Of a DNA stretch of 64,000 nucleotides, positions 22,288 through 33,383 are shown in pieces; position 1 is the first letter of the stretch; every line of letters starts with the position of its first letter. Below the pieces are notes generated by a model. The model made no database searches and was not told the DNA's origin. It saw only the letters and a program-made list of their open reading frames with translations. The DNA comes from Sorex araneus (lineage: Eukaryota; Chordata; Mammalia; Eulipotyphla; Soricidae). The translations under genes and the position numbers were made by a program. The stretch is from NCBI RefSeq assembly GCF_027595985.1, contig NC_073313.1, positions 111,098,552 through 111,162,551 of the forward strand. The letters are read 5' to 3'.

Positions 22288-24307
22288 CCTCTCGTTCTGA
22301 CTCATTTCACTTAGCATGATACTTTCCATGTTGATACACTTATATGCAAAGTTAATGACTTCATCTTTTCTAACAGCTGCATAGTATTCCATTGTATAGA
22401 TGTACCAAAGTTTCTTTAACCAGTCATCTGTTCTTGGGAACTTGTTTTTTTCCCAGATTCTTGCTGTTGTAAGCATTGCTGTGATGAACGTATAAGTGCA
22501 GATGTCATTTTGACTATACTTTTTGGCTTCTCCGGGATATATTCCCAGAAGTGGTATTGCTGGATCAAATAGAAGCTCAATTTCTAATTTTTTGAGAAGC
22601 GTCCATATTGTTTTCTACAGGGGCTGAACCAGTCGGCATTCCCACCAGCAGTGGAGAAGGGTCCCTTTCTCCCCACATCCTATCCAACAGCAGTTGCTTT
22701 TGTTCTTTTGGATGCATGCCATTCTCTGTGATGTGAGGTGTCATCTCATAGTTGTTTTGATCTGTGTCTCCCTGATGATTAGCGATGCAGAGCATTTTTT
22801 CATTTTTCTTTTGGCCATTCGTATATCTTCCTTGAGAAAGTGTCTATTCATTTATTCGCTTCATTTTCTGATATGGTTGGATGTTTTCTTCTTGTAGAGT
22901 TCAACCAGTGCTTTATGTACCCTTGATATCAACCTTTTATTGGATGGGTATTGGGTGAATATATTTTCCCATTCTATAGATTGTCTTTGTATTTTGGTCA
23001 CCGTATCTTTTGCGGTGCAGAAGCTTCTTAGTTTAATATAGTCCCATTTGTTTATCTCTGTTTCCTCTTGGTTGGTCAGTTGCGTGTCATCTTTGAAGAT
23101 ACCTTTAGCTTCAATATGGTGGAGGGTTTTGCCGGCCTTGTCTTCGATGTACCTTATGGATTGTAGTCTGATGTTGAGGTCTTTAGTCCATTTTGATCTG
23201 ACCTTTGTGCATGGTGTCAGGTCAAGGTCTAAGCCAATTCTTTAGCATGTGGTTGTCCAGTTATTCCAGCACCATTTGTTGAAGAGGCTTTCCTTGCTCC
23301 ACTTCACATTTCTTGCTGCCTAATCAAAGATTAGATGATACATTTGAGGTTGTGTGTAGGAATATTCCACCCTGTTCTATTGGTCTGTGCCTCTGCCTTT
23401 GTTCCAGTACCATGCTGTTTTAATTGTTACTGCTTTGTAGTAAAGTTTAAGGTTGGTGAGGGTGATGCCTCCCATCATCTGTTTCCCAAGAATTGTTTTA
23501 GCTATCAAAGGCACCACAAAAACTAAAACTATAGACCAATATCCCTGATGAATACCAATGCAAAGATCCTCAAAAATATAAGCAAATAGAATTCAACAAC
23601 TTATTAAAAAGATCATACACCATGACCAAATGGGATTCATCCCGGGGATGCAAGGATGGTTTAACATTCGGAAACCAATCAACATAATCCATCATATCAA
23701 CAAAAGTAAAGATGAAAACCATATGATCATATCAATAGATGCAGAGAAAGCATTTGACAAGATCCAACATCCGTTCATGATGAAAACACTCACCAAAATG
23801 GGTTTCTGAGGAACTTTCCTCAAGATAGTCAAAGCCATCTACCACAAACACATGGCAAGTATTATCTTCAGTGGGGAAAAGCTAAGGGCCTTTCCTCTAA
23901 GATCAGGGATAAGCCAAGAAGGTCCACTCTCACCACTGCTGTTCAATATAGTACTGGGAGTATTTGAAATAGCTGTTAGGCAAGAAAAAGATATTAAGGG
24001 CATCCAGGTAGGAAAAGAAGAAATCAAACTCTCACTATTCGCAGATGATATGATACTGTATCTAGAGAAGCCTAAAAACTCTACTAAGAAACTCTTAGAA
24101 ACAATAGACTTATACAGTAAAGTCGCAGGCTATAAAATAAATACCACCAAATCCATGGCCTTCCTATTTGCAAACAATGATACAGAGAAAAGGGACTTGA
24201 AAAGAGCAATCCCATTCACAATCGTGTCCCAGAAAATCAAGTACCTTGGAATCAGCTTAACTAAAGAAGTAAAGGACCTCTACAAAGAATTAAGGATTTT
24301 AATTAAA

Positions 24308-24956
24308 ATATTTTAAAATATTCTAAAGGATTTTAAAAATATTTTAAAATATTTTTACAGAGAAATAAACAATGATTAGCTCGAGAAGTCAGTCAATGTT
24401 AGATTGATTTTTGCAGATTGGGGATTAGGGATTTTTACGTTCAGTGGGAATTTTTACATTCAATGGGGAGTTTCACATTCATTTTCCCCAAATAGTGCTT
24501 GGATCAGGATGTGTGATCATTCATTGTTTGTTAAGGGAGTACATGTGATGGACATGAGATATAGGAATTTCCGAGGAATTTTTACAACAGGCATCATGTT
24601 GCAAAATTCAAAGAATATAGCTATAACAGATGTGGGAGAATTCAGTAACTGAAAAAAAATCACCGGTCAATGAACGGCCTTTTAAAAAATGGAAGTGACA
24701 GGGTAACTGGACATCTTTTTATGTGCAGAGAAGGGTACAGTAGAAAGGTAGACATGAAATATGCTCTACGAAAAAAGGATGAGTGATAGAAAAATGATGG
24801 CTGTATGGAGATCGGATTGGAAGAAGAGAAAAGAAATTGGAAATCCTCATCCTCTGAGTGGGAAGAATAGAAAATGGGGAGGAGGCAACATAAAAGTGAT
24901 TTATGAAGGGAAGGCGTCGCAAATATATGGCTTATAGATAGAAGATAGAAAGGAAG
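24308..24956. other. No recognised feature
   Basis: The first 50 bases are AT-only (TTTTAAAATATT repeats). The rest contains TTTTTACATTCA/TTTTTACGTTCA repeats at 24430-24470 and nothing I can assign to a known repeat or gene. Confidence 0.35.
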
Positions 24957-24971
24957 GGGAAAGGGATTTTA

Positions 24972-25153
24972 TTTTTTTGTTTTTGTTTTTTTGGGGGGTC
25001 ACACCTGGCGATGCACAGGGGTTATTCCTGGCTCTGCACTCAGGAATGATCCCTGCTGATGCTCAGGGGACCATATGGGATGCTGGGAATTGAACCTGGG
25101 TCCGCCGCATGCAAGGCAAACGCCCTACCCGCTGTGCTATTGCTCAAGCCCCC
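24972..25153 (-). mobile_element. A-tailed tRNA-derived SINE with TSD
   Basis: The reversed copy reads TTTGGGGGGTCACACCTGGC, ATGATCCCTGCTGATGCTC, GAATTGAACCTGGGTCCGCC and TTGCTCAAGCCCCC. GGGAAAGGGATTTTA (24957-24971) and GGGAAAGGAATTTTA (25154-25168) form a 15-bp TSD with one mismatch. Confidence 0.94.
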
Positions 25154-25168
25154 GGGAAAGGAATTTTA

Positions 25169-25713
25169 ATTCAGATGGGCTGAATCTTCTTGTTGTTAAA
25201 GAGTGGTGTTTCTTATCTTAATAAGGAATATTAGAAACAGCTTCAGAATTGCTGTGACTCTGATCTATATGGTGGAAGAGAAGGCCAAAAAGCCGTTGAC
25301 TTTAGCTAAGGGTTTCATACATTGCTTGGGTACAGATGATTTCAAAAAACTTTTTTGTATCCTTGTAGTGACTTGAATCAAATAGTACTAAAGCAGGATG
25401 GAATAAAATTCTTTTAAAGTAAAGCGGCACTTAAACAAAATGGTGTGTCTGGAAGGACTCTGAGGAGTACCAGTCCTGTAGCTTGTGTGGTCAGGAGGGA
25501 AGGCATTCATTTGGACGCCATTTCCTAAGAATGGAAGGCATACCCTCCAATCATTCTGTGGTCTCTTGGGGTTGGGGGCTTCCCACCATGCCAGAGCATA
25601 GTGTACCATGTACCTTGGCCTGGAGCACCTATGTATCCTCATGTATCCTCAAACACTCCCCCTCCCAAAAATTATCCCCTCCTTCGGTCTTTGTCACTCT
25701 CACAAAAACAAAA
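25169..25713. other. No recognised feature
   Basis: No SINE or L1 landmark. Overlapping open frames near 25388-25767 on both strands have no recognisable domain. Confidence 0.35.
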
Positions 25714-25895
25714 AGGTTTATTTTTTTGTTTGCTGTTTGGGTCACACCCGGTGATGTTCAGGGGTGACTCTGGGCTTTGCATTCAGAAATCATTACTGGC
25801 GGTGCTCGGAAGACCATCTGGGATGCTGGGAATGGAACCTGGGCCAGCCGCATGCAAGGCAAACGCCCTACCCGCTGTGCTATCACTCCAACCCC
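25714..25895 (-). mobile_element. A-tailed tRNA-derived SINE
   Basis: The reversed copy reads TTTGTTTGCTGTTTGGGTCA, TCACTCCAACCCC at the head and GGGCCAGCCGCATGCAAGGC in the tRNA-like part. AACAAAAAG occurs on both sides (about 25705 and 25897), a possible short TSD. Confidence 0.9.
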
Positions 25896-25939
25896 AACAA
25901 AAAGCTTTTCCTTTGCTGGTTGATTTGGTTGTTGCATGT

Positions 25940-26235
25940 GTCTTTTTTAAATTGAATCACCATGTGGAAAGTTACAGAGCTTTCAGTCTTAAGTCTCCAT
26001 TATACAATGCTCAACACCCATCCCATCACCAGTGCACATTTTCCACCACCAGGAGCCCCAGTATACCTCCCCCCATCCCCACCCCTGCCTGTGTAGCTGA
26101 TAGATTTCACTTTATTTTGATTAACTTCAATATTTCAACAAAAACTCACTATTATTGTTTGGAGTTTCCCCCTAAAGTCAAACCTGTTGAAAAGGAACCA
26201 TTTGATGTTTTACATTGCTGACAATTAAGAGATAT
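25940..26235 (-). mobile_element. L1-like 3' end fragment
   Basis: The plus strand reads TTTTTTAAATTGAATCACCA, CCAGTGCACATTTTCCACCA, TTCAATATTTCAACAAAAAC and CAAACCTGTTGAAAAGGAAC. This matches the 3' portions of the elements at 13435 and 49494. It stops before any GC-rich module. Confidence 0.72.
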
Positions 26236-26639
26236 AAGGTCGCACGGCTGACTGACTTCCTGGACCAGGGCCTCAGGGTGTGTTGGTGATGGTCACCTTT
26301 CTCAGCTGCTCTTTCTGTCTTGGGCTCAGAATAAGTGCATAATGAATGTGAGTGGCATTCATAAAAGAAAGGTATAAAAGTTGTAGAGTTCTAAGAATAT
26401 TCATTATTATCCGTTGTCACTTTGGCAGAGTGCAATTAATTTTATTTCCAGAAAGACAATAATATTTCAAATCTAGGAACAGATGAATACGTGTTCTATG
26501 ACAATAACTTAAAGTATAAATTATATTTTTATAGACTTATGCTTCACAAATGTCACTATTGTACTTATAACTGAAATCCAGTTTTTCAGCTTTAGACTTT
26601 AATCAGTCTGTGTCAAACTGATCCTGTTCTTATGTTGAG
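26236..26639. other. No recognised feature
   Basis: The first 90 bases (CACGGCTGACTGACTTCCTG, GGACCAGGGCCTCAGGGTG) may be a short edge of a GC-rich module. The remainder is AT-rich and unassigned. Confidence 0.3.
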
Positions 26640-26790
26640 GTATCGTGATGATGGGAGGATTGGGCCACAACCAGGTGCATTCAAGGGATCTGTAATTAGG
26701 GGACCAGATGTGGTGTCAGTGATCAAATGAGGTTGGCCACATACAAGGCAAGGCAAGCACCTTGGTCTTTATACTATTTCTCCTGCCCTG
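26640..26790 (-). mobile_element. SINE remnant, very old
   Basis: GGGGACCAGATGTGGTGTCAG, GATCAAATGAGGTTGGCCAC and ATACTATTTCTCCTGCCCTG follow the order of a reversed SINE. The 3' part is hardly recognisable. Confidence 0.5.
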
Positions 26791-27784
26791 ACAGGCTTTT
26801 GGTTGTGTTTTAATCTTGCTTCACCTTTTTTACATAGAGGCACACTCAGAAGTGCTTAGGAGGTCTAGGATTATTCCACTGAGATACACTGCATGCTGTG
26901 AAGTTGTGACATTTTGATACTTAAATGATCATCAGAACAACACCCAGTGGTATTCATGGATGGGGGCATATCCTGAGAGGAACTAAATTTAGACTCTCAC
27001 ATGTGCCAGTCATGTTCTATACCATTTGAGATGTATCCCTCATTTTATAGAAAGAAATGGACTCGTTTTCTGTTCACATGGGATAGTTAGACCAAATCTG
27101 TCCAAAAGTTTCAACTTAATTTGGTCAATTTTCCTTATTACACTGTGATTCTTTTAATAACAAAGTGAGCTTCTTTCAGCAATAGATCTCCACTAAAGCT
27201 AAAAACTGCATAATCCTGTAGTCCCTGTTTCCTCTAGTCTACAAATGCATTGTACTAGGCTGCAAAAGTACACATCAGTCACATCCCACAGCACTATTTA
27301 CCATCAGAGAGACAAAGAGACAGAGTGCTAGAGAGAGCAGAGGGGTTGTGAGAGAGTTCCTTGGTCATATGAGAATGTTTTTGTTAGAAGCAATTACTTA
27401 GAATTTCTAGTTGTGTCTACTTCTGTAGCTATAAAAGCCACTTAAGAAAATTGTTTTCTTTTCTTGTGGTATTAGAGGATTTTAAGGAAGTATAATAGAC
27501 TAAGTGACTTTTAACATCTAAGCGATTCTTTTTTCTTTCAATAGATTAATTTGTCTAAGTTATGTTATTTTAGGTCTACATTAAATTAAAGTCTTTGTGC
27601 ATCCTTCAGTTCTGGCAACACCTATGTCAATTTTTTAGAAGCTATTTCTAAGAGGTGCTCGGTAAGCCCAGGTCCCCACAGGTGATTCTGCTGTCAGCCA
27701 GCTCTGTGATTCAATGCTGGGACCCCAGGATGCTATTATGCTTCCCAAGCCCTGTGGTGCTGAGTCCTGGGCTACCAAGCAATG
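26791..27784. other. No recognised feature
   Basis: AT-rich. At 26830-26900 GAGGCACACTCAGAAGTGCTT is a weak SINE trace. Around 27305-27350 there is a purine-rich patch (GAGAGACAAAGAGACAGAG). No gene-like signal. Confidence 0.35.
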
Positions 27785-27905
27785 ATTGAGTACTTCTAGG
27801 GCTCCACTGGGTGATGCTTGGGACTCTTTGGTGCCAGGGATCAAATCTTGTCAGGAGCATTATAGGTTGTACATACCCTTACCACTGTGCTATCTCCTGG
27901 TCTCA
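27785..27905 (-). mobile_element. SINE fragment, old
   Basis: CCACTGGGTGATGCTTGGG, GCCAGGGATCAAATCTTGTC and GTGCTATCTCCTGGTCTC are the head half of a reversed SINE. Bases 27650-27785 (GAGGTGCTCGGTAAGCCC onwards) may be a rearranged extension. Confidence 0.5.
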
Positions 27906-28268
27906 GAACTTGTTCTTTTTGTTTGAACCAGTTCCTAGCAAAAACCTTTCTCCCCTTGCATCGTATCATAATTTTCCCCCTCATAGTCTCCTCTTTAGCA
28001 GTTACATAGTTATTTAAAAGGCTTTAATGGAAATTTTAGTTGATGGAACCTTCGAGGTATTTGACTTTCGATTTTTGCAAACCAACTTTTATTTTTGAGA
28101 TCCCACACAGAATTTCCCTTAAGTGACAGGACAGGTTTGGCTTGAGAATGCAGTATGTTCCAGACAAGTATAATGATGAAATAAACTATGCTTTCCCTTT
28201 CCCTTTGTCTTCACATAAGCCCAGACCAAATATGAGTTAGCTTAAACACAGACACAGAGGAGGCCTTT
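27906..28268. other. No recognised feature
   Basis: No repeat landmark or plausible reading frame. Confidence 0.35.
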
Positions 28269-28342
28269 ATGTATGAATGTCACGAAAGTTTGTAAGTCTG
28301 TAACTGTACCTCATGGTGATTCATTAATAAAAAATTAAAAAA
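28269..28342 (+). mobile_element. L1 3' terminus fragment
   Basis: TATGAATGTCACGAAAGTTT, CTGTAACTGTACCTCATGGT and GATTCATTAATAAAAAATTA are the last 70 bases of a sense L1 3'UTR with A tail. The next L1 piece follows immediately. Confidence 0.75.
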
Positions 28343-29125
28343 AATAATGGTACATCTCCACAGTGGAATACTACACTACTATTAGGAAAAATGGAGTAAT
28401 GAAATTACTTACAAATGGATGGACACGGAGAGTATCATGGTGAGTGAAACAAGTCAGAAGGAGAGGGACAGATATAGAATTATTTCACTCATTTGTGGGA
28501 CATAACAAACATAGTATGAGACTAATACTACAAGGACAGTAGAAACACAGGCCAGGAGGATAGTCCACAGTTTGAAGCCTCCTTCAGGTGCTGGGGGATA
28601 AAGAAGGAGCCACTGTGACAAAGATAGTTGAAAGTGATCACTCTGGATAAGAACTGCGTTCTTAAAGCAGGTCACTAGTATCACTTGTCATCCCGTTGAC
28701 CTTCGATTTGCTCTAGTGGGCATCAGTAACATCTCCATTTGTCCCTGTCCCATGCTAGTGTAGCCCAATGATATTTTCTCGCTTCAGGAACAGGAAGAGC
28801 CTCAAATCATTCATTCAGGATTTTGATGAAGAAGTCTGGCTATCTCGTTGGTGGGCGGCCACGCTGTCTTGATCTACTTTTTTGCTTGAAGTGGGTAAAG
28901 GAGCAAACACAATAACCTCTCAATACCTGTATTCCAAATCATAATGCCCAAAATGGGAGAAAAAGCCTGCTACAGAGGTAGAGGCAGGCCGGGGGTGGGG
29001 GTGGTAGGAGGGAAACTGGTGGTGGAAAATAGATGCTAGTGGAGGGAGGGTGTTGGAACAGTATATGAGTGGAACCCCAGCATGAACAGCTGTAACTGTG
29101 TATCTCACTTAATTTTTAAAAAAAT
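28343..29125 (+). mobile_element. L1 3' end, interrupted by an RTE copy
   Basis: The sense ORF2 end (GGAATACTACACTACTATTA, GAGAGTATCATGGTGAGTGA) and 3'UTR run to 28672. They resume at about 28895 (GGTAAAGGAGCAAACACAAT, CTCTCAATACCTGTATTCC) and end at TGTGTATCTCACTTAATTTT. The gap is filled by an antisense RTE fragment. Confidence 0.85.
28673..28894 (-). mobile_element. RTE LINE copy, 5'-truncated to its last 220 bases
   Basis: On the minus strand GATTTGAGGCTCTTCCTGTT, TATCATTGGGCTACACTAGC and GGGACAGGGACAAATGGAG follow the RTE at 48940-49015 nearly base for base. The copy ends GGTCAACGGGATGACAAGTG plus ATAC. It lies inside an L1 3'UTR, so it is younger than that L1. It has no SINE body, which separates it from the RTE-tailed SINEs. 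Confidence 0.88.
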
Positions 29126-29238
29126 GTTCTTTATATCTTGCTGAAAAGGGGGAGAAAAAAAAGGATTTTTTTAGAAAGTTAGAGCCTGCATTTACATTTG
29201 CATAAACCACTTACATATGTATAGGATAGGGTCAGTAA

Positions 29239-29486
29239 GGACTGGAGTGATAGCACAGCAGATAGAGCATTTGCCTTGCATGTGGCCGACTTGGGTTCGA
29301 TTCCTCCGTCCCTCTCGGAGAGCCCAGCAAGCTACCAAGAGTATCCCGCCTGCATGGCAGAGCCTGGCAAGCTACCCATGGCGTATTCCCTATACCAAAA
29401 ACAGTAACAACAAGTCTCCCAATGGAGACATTACTGGTGCCCGCTCAAGCAAATTGATGAACAATGGGAAGACAGTGCTACAGTGA
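29239..29486 (+). mobile_element. RTE-tailed tRNA-derived SINE, full length
   Basis: The sense layout reads GGACTGGAGTGATAGCACAG (head), GGGTTCGATTCCTCCGTCC (B box and switch point), GAGAGCCCAGCAAGCTACC, GCATGGCAGAGCCTGGC, CCAAAAACAGTAACAACAAG, then AATGGAGACATTACTGGTGC onward. That last part aligns with the RTE 3' coding end at 49011, about 44 of 54 bases by eye. It ends GACAGTGCTACAGTGA. This is the clearest copy of the family. Confidence 0.93.
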
Positions 29487-29629
29487 CCAATTTTAGTTAT
29501 CATGTTTATAAAATTACTTTAACAAGTAGTTCCTTAGTGTGCACTGCTTTTAGAATGGGCTCTGTTATATCCCTTGGATTTCAGTGCATTACTTCCAGAC
29601 CGGAAACAGTTTATTCCTTCATATAAAAG

Positions 29630-29757
29630 CGCTGTAGCACTGTCATCCCTTTGTTCATTGATTTGCTCAAGCGGGCACCAATAACGTCTCCATTGTTGAG
29701 ACTTGTTACTGTTTTTGGCATATCAAATATGCCACGGGGAGCTTGCCAGGCTCTGTT
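29630..29757 (-). mobile_element. RTE-tailed SINE, 5'-truncated
   Basis: The plus strand reads GCTGTAGCACTGTCATCCC, GCTCAAGCGGGCACCAATAA, TTTTTGGCATATCAAATATG and GCCAGGCTCTGT, then stops. Only the 3' half is present, as expected for incomplete reverse transcription. Confidence 0.9.
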
Positions 29758-29857
29758 ATGAGAATAGAAAAGTAAAGTTTTTAAATTTACTTAGTTAAAT
29801 ATGGAATGCTCTCTATCTCTATTTCTTACTCCCTAGGCTTTCATTTTTATAATTTAT

Positions 29858-29998
29858 TTAATTTTGGTGGTCATGCCCAGCAGTAGTGCTAAGGGAAAAT
29901 CTTGGCTCAGTACTCATAGATCACTCCTGGCGGTATTTAGGGGACCATGTAGTGCCAGGGATGGAACCCAGGCCCACTGCACATAAAGCATGTGACCT
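29858..29998 (-). mobile_element. A-tailed SINE, old and partial
   Basis: GTGGTCATGCCCAGCAGTAG, TAGATCACTCCTGGCGGTAT and CCAGGGATGGAACCCAGGC are in reversed SINE order. The tRNA-like head end is lost. Confidence 0.65.
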
Positions 29999-30004
29999 TT
30001 TCAC

Positions 30005-30178
30005 TTTCTTTTTTTTTTACCAGGAATGTTTAGAGGGACACCATGATTTAAGCATTGTTTATCATAGAGTTGTTTCAGGCATGCAATGTTACAACATCAA
30101 TTCTACTACCAATCTCTCCTTCCCTCCATTAATAACCCGAGGTTCCCTCCAATTCCTGAGCCTTGGCAGACACATTTA
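30005..30178 (-). mobile_element. L1-like 3' end fragment, old
   Basis: TTTACCAGGAATGTTTAGAG through TTACAACATCAATTCTACTA, CCAATCTCTCCTTCCCTCC has the spacing of a reversed old L1-type 3' end. The match is loose. Confidence 0.4.
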
Positions 30179-30197
30179 ATATTCACTTAATATTATT

Positions 30198-30328
30198 GTG
30201 GCCGACCCGGGTTCGATTCCCAGCATCCCATATGATCCCCTGAGCACCGCCAGGAGTAATTCCTGAGAGCAGAGCCAGGAATAACCCCTGTGCATCACTG
30301 GGTGTGACCCAAAAGGCAAAAAAATATC
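30198..30328 (+). mobile_element. A-tailed SINE, 5'-truncated
   Basis: It begins inside the tRNA-like part (GTGGCCGACCCGGGTTCGAT) and is otherwise close to an ideal copy (GCATCCCATATGATCCCCTG, GGGTGTGACCCAAAAGGCAA). Preserved CpGs indicate a young insertion. Confidence 0.92.
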
Positions 30329-30505
30329 CTTAAAGGAATGGCAAATATAATTATCAGAAAATAAAAGCCATTGTGTGATTATTAATTGCTATATGTGTTT
30401 TAACCTTTCTTTATCTAGTAGAGAATAACCATATGAATCATAAGTGAGTGTCATACTCAATACCACATTACAGGAAGTTTCTCCTGTCCTATAAAAGAGC
30501 TCTTT

Positions 30506-30680
30506 TGGGCTGGAACAATAGCACAGCGGGTAGGGCATTTGTCTTGCATGTGGCTGACACATGTTCGATTCCCAGCATCCCATATGGTCCCCAAAACACT
30601 GCCAGGTGTAATTCCTGAGTGCATGAGCCAGGAGTAACCCCTGTGCAATCGCCGGGTGTGACCCCAAAAGAAAAAAATCC
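30506..30680 (+). mobile_element. A-tailed tRNA-derived SINE, young
   Basis: The sense copy reads TTGGGCTGGAACAATAGCAC, GTTCGATTCCCAGCATCCC and CAATCGCCGGGTGTGACCCC. AAGAGCTCTTTT before and AAGGAGCTCCTTT after may be a TSD with mismatches. Confidence 0.93.
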
Positions 30681-30924
30681 TTTAAAACATAAGGAGCTCC
30701 TTTAATGCTTCTTGCAAAACTGGTTTCAAAGCTATTAATTCCTCAGCTGTTGCCTGTTCACCTAAGTTCTGCATAATTCCTTCAGATATGATGATGACAA
30801 TCTATAAGGATAGAGTATTCTTGGTGATATGTTCGTTTCGTTGCGTTTTTGTACTATACATTTCCATATTCTTGCTGTAGAGTGTCATTTGATACATCTG
30901 CTATACATCATATGGACTTTCTTT

Positions 30925-31111
30925 GTATATTTTTTTTTGTTTCTGGGTCACATTCAGTGATACTCAGGGGTTACTCCTGGCTCTGCACTTGAGAATTACA
31001 CCTGGTGCTGCTCATAAGTCCATAAACTGGAACACATAAAGTACCAACATCAATTCCAGGTCGGCCGCATACAAGAGAACCACCTTACCTGCTGTACTAT
31101 CTCTCCAGCCC
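30925..31111 (-). mobile_element. A-tailed tRNA-derived SINE
   Basis: The reversed copy reads TTTTTTTGTTTCTGGGTCAC, GGTTACTCCTGGCTCTGCAC, TCAATTCCAGGTCGGCCGCA and CTATCTCTCCAGCCC. A short insertion lies before the B-box region (CATAAAGTACCAACA). Confidence 0.88.
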
Positions 31112-31374
31112 TATTTCTGTCATGTCTGACTGTAATATTTTTTTTCATTTCACTCCCATACTTTCTAGTGTTTTGCTGACTACCTGTGCTATTGCTTCTT
31201 TGAACTCATTGAACATTCCCATCATAGTTACTAAATACACTGAGGATTTAATGGTGTTTATGTCTTCAGTGATTCTGTTTTAGTTCACTGAGCATAGTGA
31301 GCTTTTATGTGTTTTCCCCATTGGTTTTCTGGTGTTCTTGCTGCATTTAGATGGTTATTTCCTAACCCTAGTGA
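31112..31374. other. No recognised feature
   Basis: T-rich sequence without landmarks. TTTTTTTTCATTTCACTCC near 31140 could be old antisense L1, but this is not supported. Confidence 0.3.
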
Positions 31375-31543
31375 ATTTTACTTTTTATTTTATTTTTTAT
31401 TTAATCACCATGAAAGCACATAGTTCTTCAAGATTGCATTTCAGACAGATAATATCTCAACACAAACCCCTCTCACTAGTATCTACTTCCCTCTACCAAT
31501 GCCCATTCCTATGCCCACTTCCCACACATCGCTTTGCTTCTAT
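31375..31543 (-). mobile_element. L1-like 3' end fragment
   Basis: ATTTTTTATTTAATCACCAT, CTCACTAGTATCTACTTCCC and CTACCAATGCCCATTCC follow the reversed 3' end of the L1-tailed elements. Another SINE is inserted directly to its right. Confidence 0.6.
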
Positions 31544-31558
31544 AAGAGAAAGCTTTTA

Positions 31559-31737
31559 CTTTTTTTTTTTGCTTTTTGGGTCACACCCAGCGATGCACAG
31601 GAGTTACTCCTGGCTCTGCACTCAGGAATTACTCTTGGCGGTGCTCGGGGGACCATACGGGATGCTGGGAATAGAACCCGGGTTGGCTGGGTGCAAGGCA
31701 AACACCCTACCTGCTGGGCTATCGCTACAGCCCTTAC
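31559..31737 (-). mobile_element. A-tailed tRNA-derived SINE with perfect TSD
   Basis: The reversed copy reads TTTTTTTGCTTTTTGGGTCA, CCAGCGATGCACAGGAGTTA, AACCCGGGTTGGCTGGGTGC and ATCGCTACAGCCC. AAGAGAAAGCTTTTA at 31544-31558 and 31738-31752 is a perfect 15-bp TSD. Confidence 0.96.
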
Positions 31738-31752
31738 AAGAGAAAGCTTTTA

Positions 31753-32619
31753 AAAATACTTTTTTGCAATGTGATATACAGTGTGTGAATTTACAATGTG
31801 ATTGTTGCTGACCCAAGTGAGTTTTATAATTGATAAAGTTTTCTTTCACTTTGTCCAGTAGATAGTTTAAAACCATATTTGAAGTTCACTATGGATAACG
31901 TCATGCAACTGTAGGTATACAGCTCTGGTGGTTGATTTTCCTCCTAGTTCTTGTTCTTTCCCACATACTCTGTTTCTTTAAAGAATTTCAAACACATCCT
32001 GATGATTTCAATTCTTAGCAGAAGAGTGTGACAAATAAATACATAGAAAAGCTGTATAGACCATAGACTCCCTGTAACTTCCCAGTTTTTTGAAGGAAAC
32101 TTTAGGAAATTTGCTATAACATACTGCAAAAAGCACCTCCAAGCACATGAATGTTTTCCTAAATATTTCCCAAAAGATCTCTCCACTGCCCTCTTCATAC
32201 GTGAGAGCATCTTGTGTGAGTGTGAAGGAACCACACTCACTTTATTTATCTTGGGAAGTTTCCATACACATAGACTTATTATTTTGCTCCTGATGAGTCA
32301 ATACCCTTGGGAAATGATTTTTTTAATGGATGCGGCAGAGTTAGAGTGATTCTATCTTAAAGTCATGGTTACTACAAAGTACTGTTGCAAGTATTTCAGT
32401 ATTCAGAAGTGTCTTGTCAACTCTCTGAATACGCTCTACTTCTATATTTTGTTACCTTGAAGCACACATTTGCTTCAAATAATAACTTTGGGGATCATAT
32501 AAAACTTCTAGAACATTTTCTAAATGAATTTTGAATGGCAGACTCCAGGAATTGCTCTTCCTCCTTTGAGGTGCTGCATTCGATAATCAGCAAGTATTGT
32601 GTTAATATAACCCACCAGA
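31753..32619. other. No recognised feature
   Basis: About 870 bases of single-copy-looking sequence. The minus-strand frame at 31944-32240 (98 codons) has no domain I recognise and no supporting signals. Confidence 0.35.
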
Positions 32620-32808
32620 AGACCAGAGCAATAGTACATTGGGTAAGGTGCTTGTCTTGCATGTGGCTGACCTGTGTTCAATCCCTAGCATCACGTATGG
32701 TCCCATGAGAGCCTTTAGGAGTAATTTCTGAGTTCAGAGCCAGGAGTAACCCCTGATTCCCTGAGTATCGTCGGATGTGCCGACCCCCCCCAAAAAACCC
32801 TCCAAAAA
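32620..32808 (+). mobile_element. A-tailed tRNA-derived SINE
   Basis: The sense copy reads AGACCAGAGCAATAGTACAT, GTCTTGCATGTGGCTGACC, GTTCAATCCCTAGCATCAC and AGAGCCAGGAGTAACCCC. The end is altered to GGATGTGCCGACCCCCCCC before the A tail. Confidence 0.88.
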
Positions 32809-33170
32809 CATAGTTCTTCTGAGCAGGAAAAATGTTTGTATATCGGAAATAACTTGTAAACTGGGGAGTGGTGAGAAATCATCTGTATACTATTTATTTA
32901 ATTGGTCAGAAGTATCTGTTTATATATGTTGAATCAGATTAATACTATTAATTGCCCTTTTAATTTTAGAGGACATTTAGCTATGCTGTTTCAATATCTA
33001 TAACCTTTATCTGGACCACTAAAGATGTCAAATTGAATACAGTCAAGAAGTTCATTATGCCTTTATATGCATGGTGATTCTGCAAAATATTATTTAGAAA
33101 ATCATCAAGTAACATTTAGTTTATTGGGCAACTTTCACTTACAAAACCTGAGAACTTTTGATTAGAAGTT
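32809..33170. other. No recognised feature
   Basis: AT-rich with no repeat landmark or reading frame. Confidence 0.4.
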
Positions 33171-33182
33171 TAGCATTTACAT

Positions 33183-33371
33183 ATATATGTATATGTATGC
33201 ATATATTTGCCTTTTGGGTCACACCTGGCAATGCACAGGGGTTACTTCTGGCTCTGCACTCAGGAATTACCCCTGGCGGTGCTCAGGGGACCATATGGGA
33301 TGCTGGGAATCCAACCCGGGTCAGTCGCGTGCAAGGCAAACGCTGTACCCACTGTGCTATTGCTCTAGCCC
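33183..33371 (-). mobile_element. A-tailed tRNA-derived SINE with TSD
   Basis: The reversed copy reads TTTGCCTTTTGGGTCACACC, CCCTGGCGGTGCTCAGGGGA, AACCCGGGTCAGTCGCGTGC and TTGCTCTAGCCC. The A tail has become a TATATGTATATG tract. TAGCATTTACAT (33171-33182) and TAGTATTTACAT (33372-33383) are the TSD. Confidence 0.95.
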
Positions 33372-33383
33372 TAGTATTTACAT

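Noticed and set aside
31944..32240. 98-codon minus-strand frame starting MSVVPSHSHKMLSRMKRAVE
   Set aside because: No domain, no exon boundary signals and no poly(A) remnant. The length is not exceptional for the region.
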